Source of the DNA: Microbacterium candidum
GTDB lineage: Bacteria; Actinomycetota; Actinomycetes; Actinomycetales; Microbacteriaceae
Direction of reading: 5' to 3'
NCBI RefSeq assembly: GCF_030315975.1
Contig: NZ_JASXSZ010000001.1
Location: 62,001-126,000 of the forward strand
Length of the DNA: 64,000 nt
The position numbers and the translations under genes are program-made. Positions 43,867 to 53,100 of the stretch are shown one piece after another. The notes beneath the pieces were generated by a model. That model was not told the origin of the DNA. It saw nothing but the letters and a program-made list of their open reading frames with translations, and searched no databases. Numbering within the stretch: the stretch's first letter is position 1; every line of letters begins with the position of its first letter.

Positions 43867-45176
43867 TGCATGGTCTCCTTCTCTTCGGTCTCGAACGCGC
43901 CACGCCATGTGTGCCGTTCGATGGACGCCCTGCGCATCTCGGTTCCCGCGCCGGGCGCCGACGGTGCGACGTAGCGCGCATCACGGAGCTCGACGGGCGC
44001 CTCGAAGTGCTCATGCAGGTGGTCGACGTATTCGATCATCCGCCCGGTCATGCTGCCGGACACGGCGACGAAGTCGAACATTGACAGGTGCTGGACCGCC
44101 TCGCACAGACCGACGCCGCCCGCGTGCGGACAGACGGGCACGCCGAATTTCGCGGCCAGGAGCAGGTTGGCGATGTTCTCGTTCACCCCGCCGACGCGGG
44201 CTGCGTCGATCTGCATCACACCCATCGCTTCCGCCTGCAGAAGCTGCTTGAAGACGATGCGATTCTGCACGTGCTCGCCGGTCGCCACGGGGATGGGCGC
44301 GATCGCGCACGCGATCGCGGCGTGGCCGAGGATGTCGTCGGGGCTCGTGGGCTCCTCGACCCACGCGGGCCGGAACGGGGCCAGCGCCGCGATCCACTCG
44401 ATGGCGGTTGCGACGTCCCACCGCTGGTTGGCGTCGATCGCAATCGGGTAGTCGTCGCCGACGACCTCGCGTGCGACGCGCATCCGTCTCAGGTCGTCGG
44501 CGAGGTTCCCGCCGACCTTCAGCTTGATCTGGGGAAAGCCCTGGTCGACGGCCTCGCGGCAGAGCCGCGCGAGCTTCTCATCCGAGTAGCCGAGCCAGCC
44601 GGGGCTCGTCGTGTAGGCCGGGTACCCCGCCGTGCGCAGTTGTTCGATGCGCGCCTCCCTGCCCGGTTCGGCCGCTTCCAGGATCTCAAGGGCCTCGACG
44701 GGGGTGAGTGCATCACTGAGGTAGCGGAAGTCGACGAGCGAGACGATCGCCGCGGGCGACAGTCGCGACAGGTGCAACCACAGCGGCTCGCCCGCGCGCT
44801 TCGCACGCAGATCCCACAACGCGTTGACGACCGCACCGATCGCCATGTGCATGACGCCCTTCTCCGGTCCGAGCCAGCGCAGCTGGGAGTCGTCGGTGAG
44901 CGACCGGGCCGTGGCGCCCATGTCGGAGAAGAGTGCCTCCAGGTCGCGTCCCAGGAGGAGCGGCCACAGTGCCTCGATCGCCGCCACCGCCACCTCATTG
45001 CCCCGACCGATCGTGAACACGAAGGCGTGGCCCTCGAGGCCGTCGGGCGCATCGGTGCGGATGACCACGTACGCCGCCGAGTAGTCGGGGTCGGGGTTCA
45101 TGGCGTCCGAGCCGTCCAGACTCAGTGAGGTGGGAAACCGGATGTCGATGGTGTCGACGGCGGTGATGACAGACAT
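43863..45176 (-). CDS. fucD: L-fuconate dehydratase
   Basis: 437 aa from ATG 45176 with AAAGGA upstream. Highly characteristic enolase-superfamily subgroup: [61 protein letters not shown] (Lys), AIDANQRWD (Asp), [10 protein letters not shown] (Glu), ATGEHVQNR (Glu) and [11 protein letters not shown] (His). It dehydrates L-fuconate to 2-keto-3-deoxy-L-fuconate. This is the most specific identification in the cluster and anchors the fucose assignment. Confidence 0.95.
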   Translation of the reverse strand: MSVITAVDTIDIRFPTSLSLDGSDAMNPDPDYSAAYVVIRTDAPDGLEGHAFVFTIGRGNEVAVAAIEALWPLLLGRDLEALFSDMGATARSLTDDSQLRWLGPEKGVMHMAIGAVVNALWDLRAKRAGEPLWLHLSRLSPAAIVSLVDFRYLSDALTPVEALEILEAAEPGREARIEQLRTAGYPAYTTSPGWLGYSDEKLARLCREAVDQGFPQIKLKVGGNLADDLRRMRVAREVVGDDYPIAIDANQRWDVATAIEWIAALAPFRPAWVEEPTSPDDILGHAAIACAIAPIPVATGEHVQNRIVFKQLLQAEAMGVMQIDAARVGGVNENIANLLLAAKFGVPVCPHAGGVGLCEAVQHLSMFDFVAVSGSMTGRMIEYVDHLHEHFEAPVELRDARYVAPSAPGAGTEMRRASIERHTWRGAFETEEKETMQ

Positions 45177-45199
45177 GGATTCCTTTCCGATGTAACGAT

Positions 45200-45214
45200 A
45201 AACATCAGATGTAT
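45200..45214. promoter_or_regulatory. Candidate operator upstream of fucD
   Basis: AAACATCAGATGTAT contains the palindrome ACATC-A-GATGT and resembles the site at 40522-40536. It lies 24 nt before fucD and 85 nt before the divergent hydrolase gene. Confidence 0.5.
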
Positions 45215-45279
45215 TGGTTGTCAATCACGGGCATGGTGTGTCAGAATCGGGCCAGCGCCGAGCCGGCGCATCTTAGAGT

Positions 45280-45291
45280 TCCGATCTTTTG
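45280..45291 (+). promoter_or_regulatory. Shared 12-nt promoter element, copy 2
   Basis: Exact copy of TCCGATCTTTTG found at 41342-41353; here it ends 7 nt before the hydrolase start, so it overlaps the ribosome-binding region. Confidence 0.45.
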
Positions 45292-45298
45292 GAGTATC

Positions 45299-46195
45299 GT
45301 GCGCTTCGCTCGACTTGGCCCCCGCGGCGCGGAGATCCCCGCCGTCGTCGTAGGCGATGACGTCTACGACCTCCGTCCGCTCACGTCCGACATCGACGGC
45401 GCCTTTCTCGCCTCGGGCGGTGTCGAGCGGGTCCGCGGCGCTCTCGCCGCGGGCTCCCTGGCACTGCTCCCGGGTGCCGCAGACCTCCGCGTCGGCGCCC
45501 CGATCGCACGCCCCTCCGCGGTCTATTGCATCGGCATGAACTACGCGGCCCACGCCGCTGAGTCCGGCTCCGCTCCCCCGGAGCACATGGTGATGTTCAT
45601 GAAGTCGCCGAACACGGTCGTCGGCCCCGACGACTGCGTCGCGATCCCTGCCGGGAGCGTCAAGACGGACTGGGAGGTGGAGCTCGGCATCGTCGTCGGC
45701 GTCCCGACCTCATACCTTGGGTCTCCCGCAGAGTCTCGAGAACGCATCGCCGGTTTCGTCGTCGTCGACGACCTGTCCGAGCGCGACTGGCAACTCGGCC
45801 TCTCCGGCGGGCAATGGTCCAAGGGCAAGTCCGGTCCTGGATTCTGCCCGACCGGCCCCTGGCTCGTGACCCCCGACGAGTTCGACGCCCACGATGTCCG
45901 CCTGCGCAGCTGGGTGAACGGTGAGCCGCGCCAGGATTCCCGGACCGCCGACCTGATCTTCGGCATCGATCACATCGTGTGGGAGCTCAGCCAGTACCTG
46001 GCCCTCGAGCCCGGCGATCTGATCCTCACCGGCACCCCTGAGGGAGTCGCCCTGTCCGGCCGCTTCCCCTACCTGGCACCGGGAGACATCGTCGAACTCG
46101 AGATCGACGGCCTCGGACGGCAACGACAGGTGATGATCGCCGGGCCCACCGCCTCCTCCCTTTCGGCCGCACTCTCCGAAGGAGCCGCAGAATGA
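45299..46195 (+). CDS. Fumarylacetoacetase-family 2,4-diketo-3-deoxy-L-fuconate hydrolase
   Basis: 298 aa from GTG 45299 with GGAG 4 nt upstream; the frame is open to 45209 without a ribosome site. FAH-family signature: YCIGMNYAAHAAESG, MFMKSPNTVVGP, VKTDWEVELGIVVG (metal Glu pair), GFVVVDDLSERDWQL and LILTGTPEGVAL. It cleaves a diketo acid to pyruvate plus L-lactate as the last step of non-phosphorylative fucose use. Divergent from fucD; ATGA couples it to the SDR. Confidence 0.88.
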   Translation: MRFARLGPRGAEIPAVVVGDDVYDLRPLTSDIDGAFLASGGVERVRGALAAGSLALLPGAADLRVGAPIARPSAVYCIGMNYAAHAAESGSAPPEHMVMFMKSPNTVVGPDDCVAIPAGSVKTDWEVELGIVVGVPTSYLGSPAESRERIAGFVVVDDLSERDWQLGLSGGQWSKGKSGPGFCPTGPWLVTPDEFDAHDVRLRSWVNGEPRQDSRTADLIFGIDHIVWELSQYLALEPGDLILTGTPEGVALSGRFPYLAPGDIVELEIDGLGRQRQVMIAGPTASSLSAALSEGAAE

Positions 46196-46941
46196 CCGCA
46201 AGCATGACCGACCTCGTGGCGATCGTCACTGGCGGTGCATCGGGACTCGGCGCCGCCATCGCTCGCCGCCTCCGCGAGGAGGGAGCACGCGTCGCCGTCT
46301 TCGACGTGAATCCGGACATTGCGCCGGATGCCGACCTCGCTGTGCGCGTGGACGTCACGGACGACACCTCGGTCCGCGCCGGTGTCGAACGGGTCGCAGA
46401 GGAGTTCGGTCGCATCGACATCGTGGTCAACAACGCCGGCATCGGCGCACAGGGCGACGTCGCGACGAACCCGGATGCCGAGTGGCATCGCGTCTTCGAC
46501 ATCAACGTCGTCGGCATGGCGCGCGTCTCCCGCGCCGCGCTCCCGCACCTACGCCGCTCGCCCGCCGCCGCGATCTGCAACACGTCATCGATCGCCGCAA
46601 CGGCCGGTATCCCGCAGCGGGCACTGTACAGCGCGACGAAGGGCGCCGTGCTCTCGCTCACCCTCGCGATGGCCGCCGATCACCTGTCGGAGGGCATCCG
46701 CGTCAACGCCGTGAATCCCGGCACCGCGGACACGCCGTGGATCAATCGGCTGTTGTCATCTGCGCCGTCGCCGCAGGCCGAACGCATAGCGCTCGAGGCT
46801 CGCCAGCCGCACGGACGCCTCGTCTCCGCGGACGAGGTCGCGGACGCTGTGACCTACCTCGTGAGCCCCCGCGCGGGCTCGACGACGGGCACGAGCATCG
46901 CCGTCGACGGCGGGATGCAAGGACTGCGTCTCCGCCGCTGA
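46192..46941 (+). CDS. SDR, 2-keto-3-deoxy-L-fuconate dehydrogenase-like
   Basis: 249 aa from ATG 46192 (ATGA overlap). TGGASGLGAAIA cofactor loop, VFDVN for NAD preference, VNNAGIGA, CNTSSIAA (Ser), YSATK (Tyr and Lys) and VNPGTADTPWINRLL. It oxidises 2-keto-3-deoxy-L-fuconate to the 2,4-diketo acid, the substrate of the hydrolase just upstream; assignment rests on this pairing. Confidence 0.87.
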   Translation: MTASMTDLVAIVTGGASGLGAAIARRLREEGARVAVFDVNPDIAPDADLAVRVDVTDDTSVRAGVERVAEEFGRIDIVVNNAGIGAQGDVATNPDAEWHRVFDINVVGMARVSRAALPHLRRSPAAAICNTSSIAATAGIPQRALYSATKGAVLSLTLAMAADHLSEGIRVNAVNPGTADTPWINRLLSSAPSPQAERIALEARQPHGRLVSADEVADAVTYLVSPRAGSTTGTSIAVDGGMQGLRLRR

Positions 46942-46975
46942 GCCCCCGTCCTCCCCTAGCCGCGAAAGGAACGCC

Positions 46976-47293
46976 ATGCGCGTCGCTCTGCACTCCATAC
47001 TCCGGGAGGGCCACGAGGTCGCCTATGAGGAGGACCACGCCGCGATCCCCGACGATCTGGTGGCCGCTTTCGCTCGGCTCGACATCCACGACTGGACGAT
47101 CTGGCGCAGTGGGCGCCACCTGTTCCATCTGGTCGACTGCGACGACTTCACCGCCGCGATTGTCGCGCTCGGAACCGATCCTGCGAACGAGGACTGGCAG
47201 CGTGTCATCGGCCGGCACGTCGAACGCTTCGTCGATCCGCCCGAGGGCGTCGGGATGCCTCAGGTCTGGAGCCTGACACGGCAACGGGCCTAG
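46976..47293 (+). CDS. L-fucose/L-rhamnose mutarotase family protein
   Basis: 105 aa from ATG 46976 with AAAGGA. One RhaM-like (COG3254) alpha-beta domain: EVAYEEDHAAIPDDLVAAF (His), IHDWTIWRSGRHLFHLVDCDD. It interconverts anomers of L-fucose or L-rhamnose and so belongs at the pathway entry. 34 nt after the SDR, same operon. Confidence 0.87.
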   Translation: MRVALHSILREGHEVAYEEDHAAIPDDLVAAFARLDIHDWTIWRSGRHLFHLVDCDDFTAAIVALGTDPANEDWQRVIGRHVERFVDPPEGVGMPQVWSLTRQRA

Positions 47294-47297
47294 CGCG

Positions 47298-47321
47298 GGC
47301 CCGGGGATCATGCTCCGGGCC
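47298..47321 (+). terminator. Possible terminator of the fucose operon
   Basis: 7-bp stem GGCCCGG / CCGGGCC with a 10-nt loop, 4 nt after the mutarotase stop. The rest of the gap to 47509 shows nothing else. Confidence 0.55.
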
Positions 47322-47509
47322 TATGGCCCCATTCGCGCGCGGCGTTTGAATGTTCGCCGCGCATGCTGCTTTTCTGGCTCCCGCAAGGCGTGCGTGGCGA
47401 TCTTCCAGCCTGTGGTGTGCGAGACGGATCCTGGGCAGGTGCGAGCCCGCGCCGTTCCGTCAGCGATCGCTCGAGCGGTGGCCGTGGTCGACCGTCGGAC
47501 GGTGCCGCG

Positions 47510-49639
47510 TCAGCCGGTCACGCGATCCTGTGATCGCAGGTCCAGAACGAGCGCGTCCGGGGCACTTTCGAGGGCGACCTCCAGTTCACCCGCGACAGGA
47601 TCCCACGACCACGAATTGCCGTCGTTCTCGAGGACGGAGGTAATCGTGGGCATGCACCCCGCAAGATGGGAGATCCTCAGTCGCTGCCTCGATTGATCTC
47701 CACCCCGCCGGAAGACCGCCACTCTCGTGAAGTCTTCATGGATCAGGCCGCCCGCGATCCAGTCTGCCTCGAACTCGGGAAGACCGATAGGCCAGAACGG
47801 ACGCGAATCGATGACTCCCCGCCGGACGTTCTTGTAGGCGGCGATCGCCTCGGCCACCATCTGAAGCTGCCCGGGTTCAAGCCGATCGATGGCGCCGGAC
47901 AGATGGAACCGGCCGAGCTGGGCGCATGCCAGCGCGAAGCGCATCCGCCCATTGTCATCATCGACGTCAGGGAAGCACCACATTGCCAGTTGCTCGGGTG
48001 GCACCGACATGAGGCCTGAGATCGAGATGGGGACGACCGCCTGGTTCTCCCATTGGTCGGTGCTCTGCTGCAGCTGGAAGTGCTTCACAGTCTCCGGATC
48101 GGTGCGCATGCCACCGGAGGCGCAGTTTTCGAGTACGACATGCGGGTGTCGCTCGCGGATTCGATCAATCCACTGCAGGTAGGCCCGGGCATGTTCGAGT
48201 CGGCCCTGTCCGGCGCTCCGGTTCGCAGAGTCATTACCGTGGGCCGCTGCGACGTTGTAGTCGAACTTGAAATAGCCCGCCCCCATCGACACGAGGCGAT
48301 CGATGGTGCGGTCGAGGTGACCGATGGCCGCGGGGTGCGTGAAGTCGAGGTGATATCGGCCGAGCTCCTCGACGCGATACCCGTTCCGCTGGAAGAATGC
48401 CTCTTCCGGGAGCTGGTTCGCGAGTGGGCTGCGAACGCCGATGACCTCTGGCTCGACCCACAGTCCGGGCACCATCCCAAGGGCGCGAATACGTGCCAGC
48501 GTGGCGCTCAGGCCGTTGGGGAATCGCTGCTGAGACGGCTGCCATTCGCCGACGCTGTCCCACCAACCCTCTGCATCATCGTCGTACCAGCCCGCATCGA
48601 TGCAGAAGACATCGACGCCGAGCTCATGCGCTCGATGGATGTACGGCTCGAGGCGCTCTTCCGAAGGGTCGCCGTTCAGCGCCTTGAGGTAGTCATTGAA
48701 TACGACGGGGGCAGTCTCGAAGACCTCGCGAGTCGTGCGCGACGCTCGCCGGTGCGTCGTCAGCTGCCCGATCGCATCCTGCCACCCTCCGGCTGCGAAT
48801 GCCATGGACGCCGAAACCGCCCGGAAGGACTCACCCGGTTCGAGTCGCATCGACCACTGTCCGAAGACATCGTTCGGCCCTTCCATCCCGATGTAGACGC
48901 CGCCACCCGGAATGTCGCCCAATTCGTATCGCCAGGAGCTCGGCGCCTCGACATCCCATGCAATCGACGGCCCGCCGTCGACTTCAGCGACACCGGTCGG
49001 CACGTGATGACCCGTGGAGAGGTTGCCTTCCGACGAGACATGGAAGGCATTGTTGAGCCACTTGTCGTCGCGCCACTTCTCGAAGACCCCGGGCGGCAGC
49101 AGCGGAAGGAGGCCCGGCCGAAGTCGGTCGGTTCGCCACCGATACTCGGCACCCCACCTACTATCCGCCGACATCACCGTCACTGCTCGTGAATCGACGG
49201 CGAGACCGACGACGAGAGATGACACCCCGAGAAGGGAGACCGCGTCGGTCCCCTCATTCGTGACGGTGACGGACGCCCGAAAGGCGGCTGCCTCGCCAGG
49301 CATGCAGAGTGTCAACGTCGCGCCGACCTTCCGCTCTTCGTCGCCGACCTCGAGCACGAGGCAGGGCGAGTCCGACGCAGGAGTCGTGTGGCCTCGATAC
49401 ACCAGAGATCTGCCGATCGCGGAGTCCACGACCCTTCCCGCCGGATTCGTCGGTCCGTGGGTGACCGTCCTGACCTCGATCAGCGGTGTTCGCGCGCCGT
49501 GCGTCACGCGCACACCGCCCGTCGAATCGCGGACGCTGATCGTCTCGAGCGTGACGATGCCGTCGTCGAGGATGCGGAATCTCAATTGCAGACTGTCGTT
49601 CCCCCAGGTGAACCCGTTGGTCTCATCGGCGACGATCAT
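47510..49639 (-). CDS. Alpha-galactosidase, GH36 family
   Basis: 709 aa from ATG 49639 with GAGGAG upstream; the frame continues upstream but without a start signal and across the operator. N-terminal beta-supersandwich, then the barrel: FCIDAGWYDDDAEGWWDSVGEW, MVPGLWVEPEVIG, nucleophile Asp in GAGYFKFDYN, and acid/base Asp in ENCASGGMRTD. C-terminal beta-sandwich. No signal peptide, so it acts inside the cell on imported alpha-galactosides. The operator shared with the aldose cluster suggests the freed galactose enters that pathway. Confidence 0.93.
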   Translation of the reverse strand: MIVADETNGFTWGNDSLQLRFRILDDGIVTLETISVRDSTGGVRVTHGARTPLIEVRTVTHGPTNPAGRVVDSAIGRSLVYRGHTTPASDSPCLVLEVGDEERKVGATLTLCMPGEAAAFRASVTVTNEGTDAVSLLGVSSLVVGLAVDSRAVTVMSADSRWGAEYRWRTDRLRPGLLPLLPPGVFEKWRDDKWLNNAFHVSSEGNLSTGHHVPTGVAEVDGGPSIAWDVEAPSSWRYELGDIPGGGVYIGMEGPNDVFGQWSMRLEPGESFRAVSASMAFAAGGWQDAIGQLTTHRRASRTTREVFETAPVVFNDYLKALNGDPSEERLEPYIHRAHELGVDVFCIDAGWYDDDAEGWWDSVGEWQPSQQRFPNGLSATLARIRALGMVPGLWVEPEVIGVRSPLANQLPEEAFFQRNGYRVEELGRYHLDFTHPAAIGHLDRTIDRLVSMGAGYFKFDYNVAAAHGNDSANRSAGQGRLEHARAYLQWIDRIRERHPHVVLENCASGGMRTDPETVKHFQLQQSTDQWENQAVVPISISGLMSVPPEQLAMWCFPDVDDDNGRMRFALACAQLGRFHLSGAIDRLEPGQLQMVAEAIAAYKNVRRGVIDSRPFWPIGLPEFEADWIAGGLIHEDFTRVAVFRRGGDQSRQRLRISHLAGCMPTITSVLENDGNSWSWDPVAGELEVALESAPDALVLDLRSQDRVTG

Positions 49640-49814
49640 CGAACAGCTCCTCGATTGATGCCCACGCGTGTCTGAGGGTGACCGGATAGGCGGTGAACCA
49701 CTAGTGGCGGTGACGGAAGGAAAGCCCGCTGGTGTCGCCCAAGTGGCATCGCCTGGCTCCTTTGCTCGACGCCGCGCGCAGATCCCACCGGACCCCGCAT
49801 ACATCCTACGATAG

Positions 49815-49829
49815 CATCATTCGATGATT
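49815..49829 (-). promoter_or_regulatory. Candidate GntR operator upstream of alpha-galactosidase
   Basis: On the minus strand it reads AATCAT-CGA-ATGATG, one mismatch from AATCATnnnATGATT. A second partial match, CATCCTACGAT at 49802-49812, resembles CATCCTATGAT in the divergent operator at 31662. Confidence 0.6.
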
Positions 49830-49901
49830 GGGCAATCGGCGGAAACGTCGGGTGGGTCGCTGAATCTGTAGCGACGCTCGAGCTCGGCGAAGGACTCGAG
49901 G

Positions 49902-50078
49902 TCAGCTCGCCTGACGGTCGCGACCGAATCGGCGACCGAACAGGAGCGCGCCGAAGCCGGCGATCGTCAGGGCGAGTCCGGACAGCAGTCCCGGCAACAT
50001 GTCCGAGAACGGTGAGGGATGGAGAGGCAGCGCAGCATGATCACCTTCCCTCTTCGGCCCGGTCGTCACCATCAGCAT
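49902..50078 (-). CDS. Possible small membrane protein or anchor remnant
   Basis: 58 aa if started at ATG 50078; ATG 50000 gives 32 aa. The C-terminal half (LPGLLSGLALTIAGFGALLF, then GRRFGRDRQAS) looks like the membrane-plus-basic tail of a surface protein. It directly follows the DUF11 gene on the same strand (34 nt). It could be a small membrane peptide or the leftover end of a second anchored protein. Weak evidence. The gap 49640-50112 holds only this and the operator. Confidence 0.3.
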   Translation of the reverse strand: MLMVTTGPKREGDHAALPLHPSPFSDMLPGLLSGLALTIAGFGALLFGRRFGRDRQAS

Positions 50079-50112
50079 CCACGCAGACGGGCGTGTGCAG
50101 TTCCGCGCGCGT

Positions 50113-53100
50113 TCATCGTGTGTTGCGTCGCCACCGACGGATGGTCAGCAGAAGGAGACCGGTCGCAAGCAGCAGACCGCCGACGATGGCAGGCATTCTG
50201 GCGTCGGCTCCCGTGACCGCGAGGATGGAGGGCGGGATGACGATTCCGATGACGGTCGCCTCACAGTCCGGATCGGTTGAGCCTGCCGCGCAGTTCCCAT
50301 CCGTCGTCGTCACCACGGCATTCCGCAGCGTCTGACCCATGCTGACGGACTGGTCGACGGTGACGGAATAGGTGACCGTCGCAGTGGCTCCCACCGCGAG
50401 CGGGCCGGACCACGAGAGCTTCGGCGCCTGGTACGCGAGCGTTCCCGTGGTCGCTTTGGCGTCGCTGTTGTAGGTTGCGCCCGTGACGACCTTGCCGAGG
50501 TCATCGGTGAACGCGGCAGGGTCCGCCGCCGTGTACGCGGCGTGGCCGGTGTTGGTGACAGTGATCGTGTACGTCACCTTCTGACCCGCGGCCGCAAGGG
50601 TGGTGTCGGCCTTCTTCGCCACAAGCAGCGAGTAGACGTCAAGAGTCACGGAACACGCGGCGTCCGTCGAGCCTGCGGGGCAGTTCCCGCCGATGCCGGG
50701 CGGGGTGACCACTGGATTGATGAGATGGAGGTCGCCACCGTCGGGATTCGCTACGGTCACGGTGTAGGTGATCGTGACAGTCGCGCCGACGTCGAGAGGG
50801 CCCGACCAGGTGAGCACGGGCTTGCGGTAGGAGACGGAGCCCGCCGTGGCGGTCGCGTCGGCGTTGTACGCCGCGTCGTCCAGCACCTTGCTGAGGTCGT
50901 CGATGAACGACGCCGGTTGTTGCGCGGAGTAGGGCACCTGACCGGTGTTGTGGACTGCAATCGTGTAGGACACCGTCTCGCCCGGGTGGACCGGGCCGCT
51001 CGGGGATGCCGTCTTGACGACGTGGAACGACTGCACGTCACGCACCACAGGCGCGCAGGGTCCCGCGGAGCCATCCGCGCAGTATCCGCCTGGTGTCTTC
51101 GGGGTCGCCGCGTTGCTCAGGATTCCGTCCCCGGTGTCCGGATCGAGCACGGTGACGGAGTAGGTGACGGTCGCTGTCGATCCCGCGGCCAACGCGCCCG
51201 TCCAGGACAGCGTCGGACTCTGATAGGCCAGGGCGCCCGCCGACGCGGCGGCGTCGCCGTTGTATGTCGCATCGTCCTCGACGGCGGCGAGGTCGTCGGT
51301 GAATCCCGCAGGGTTCGCGACCGTGAAGTCACCATTGCTGGGGTTGTGAACCGTAATGGTGTAGCTGATGGTGTCGCCGGGGTGTACGACGTTAGTGGCC
51401 GAGGACGTCTTGGTGACGGTGTACCGGGCGATCTGACGCACCACGGGTGCGCACGGGCCTGGCGTGTGGTTCCAGCACCGCCCGCCTTCGCTGTTCGGGA
51501 CGGCGGCGTTCGTCAATGTGCCGTCGCCCGTCGGCGGATCGTTGACCTTGACGGTGTACGTGATCGTGACCCTTTCGCCCAGCCCGAGTGCACCCGACCA
51601 GGACAGCACCGGCGCGGTGTACGACACCATGCCCGACGATGCGGCCGCGTCGCCCTGATAGGTCGCATCATCGATCACGCCGCTGAGGTCATCAGACAGC
51701 ATCGCCGGGTCGGTCGCCGTATACGCGACGCCGCCGGTGTTCGTGACCGTGATCGTGTAGGGGACGGTCTGACCGGGGTAGACGGAGCCCGCCGACGGAG
51801 AACTCTTCGCCACCGTGTATGCCCGCACCGGCACCTCATTGCGACACGCGGGATCCGTGTTCCCCGGGACGCAACTGCCGCCCGATTCCGGCGGATTCAT
51901 GACGACGTTCGTCAACATGTGGTCGCCGGTGTCCGGGGCCTGCACCGTCACGGTGTACGTGATGGTCACGACGGCGCCCACTGCCAACGGTCCCGACCAG
52001 GTCAATGCGGGACGGGTGTAAGCGACCGTCCCGGCCGAGGCCTGTGCGTCCGCGTTATAGGTCGCGTCGTCGAGCACGCCGGTCAGGTCATCAGTGAGAG
52101 ATGCCGGCGACGCGGTCGTGTAGTCGACCTGTCCGGTGTTCGTGACCGTCAGGGTGTACGTGACCGCAGACCCCTCCTCCGTCACCGATGACGACGCGGT
52201 CTTGACGACGGCGAACGTCTTCGCGGGAACTTCGATATGACAGACGGGGTCCGTCGAACCCGTCGCGCAGTTTCCCCCGCTGTCTGTCGGAGTCTCCACG
52301 CGGTTCCTCAACTGCTTGTCCCCGTTGTCCGGTGTGTTCACGGTCACCGAATAATGCACTGTGACCGACGCGCCCACCGCCAGCGGCCCCGACCACGACA
52401 GCACGGGCGCCGCGTACGACACGGACCCTGCCGTCGCAGCCGCATCCGCGTTGTACGTCGCGTCATCCAGCACGCCGCTCAGGTCGTCGGTGAAGCTCGC
52501 CGGCGCCGACGCCGAGTAATCCACGCCACCGGTGTTCGTGACCGTGATCGTGTAGGGCACGGACTGCCCAGGCACGATCACCGTGGCCGTCGTCTGCTTC
52601 ACAACCCGGAACGACTGGATCGGAACTGTCGCCACGCACGCAGGATCCGTCGAACCCGCCGCGCAGTTCGACGGGACGTCGACCGGGGTCACCACCCGGT
52701 TCACCATCGAATGCGGACCCGAATCCGGATCGTTCACGGTGACCGTGTACGTCACCGTCGCTGAGGCCCCTGCCGCCAACGGCCCGGACCATGAGATCAC
52801 GCGGGTGGACGCGTCATACGATGCTGTGCCCGCGCTCGCGGCCACGCTGCCCGCGTTGTACGAGGAGTCCCGCAACGACGAGGTGATGTCATCGCTGAAT
52901 GACGCCGGGCTGCCCGCGGCGTATGCCGACGTGCCCGTATTCGTGACTGTGATCGTGTACGTCACCGTGTTCCCGGGTCTTGCCGGGTTCGGGGAGGCGG
53001 ACTTCTGCAGATGCAGCAGACACGCCGCAGGCGCGTTCTTGACCGTGAACCGCACCGTTCCCGTGCTGTTGCCGGCGGGGCCATCCGACACGTTCCCGGC

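Noticed and set aside
50542..52191. 549-aa plus-strand frame over the DUF11 gene
   Set aside because: Its repeats merely mirror the DUF11 DNA repeats in another frame.
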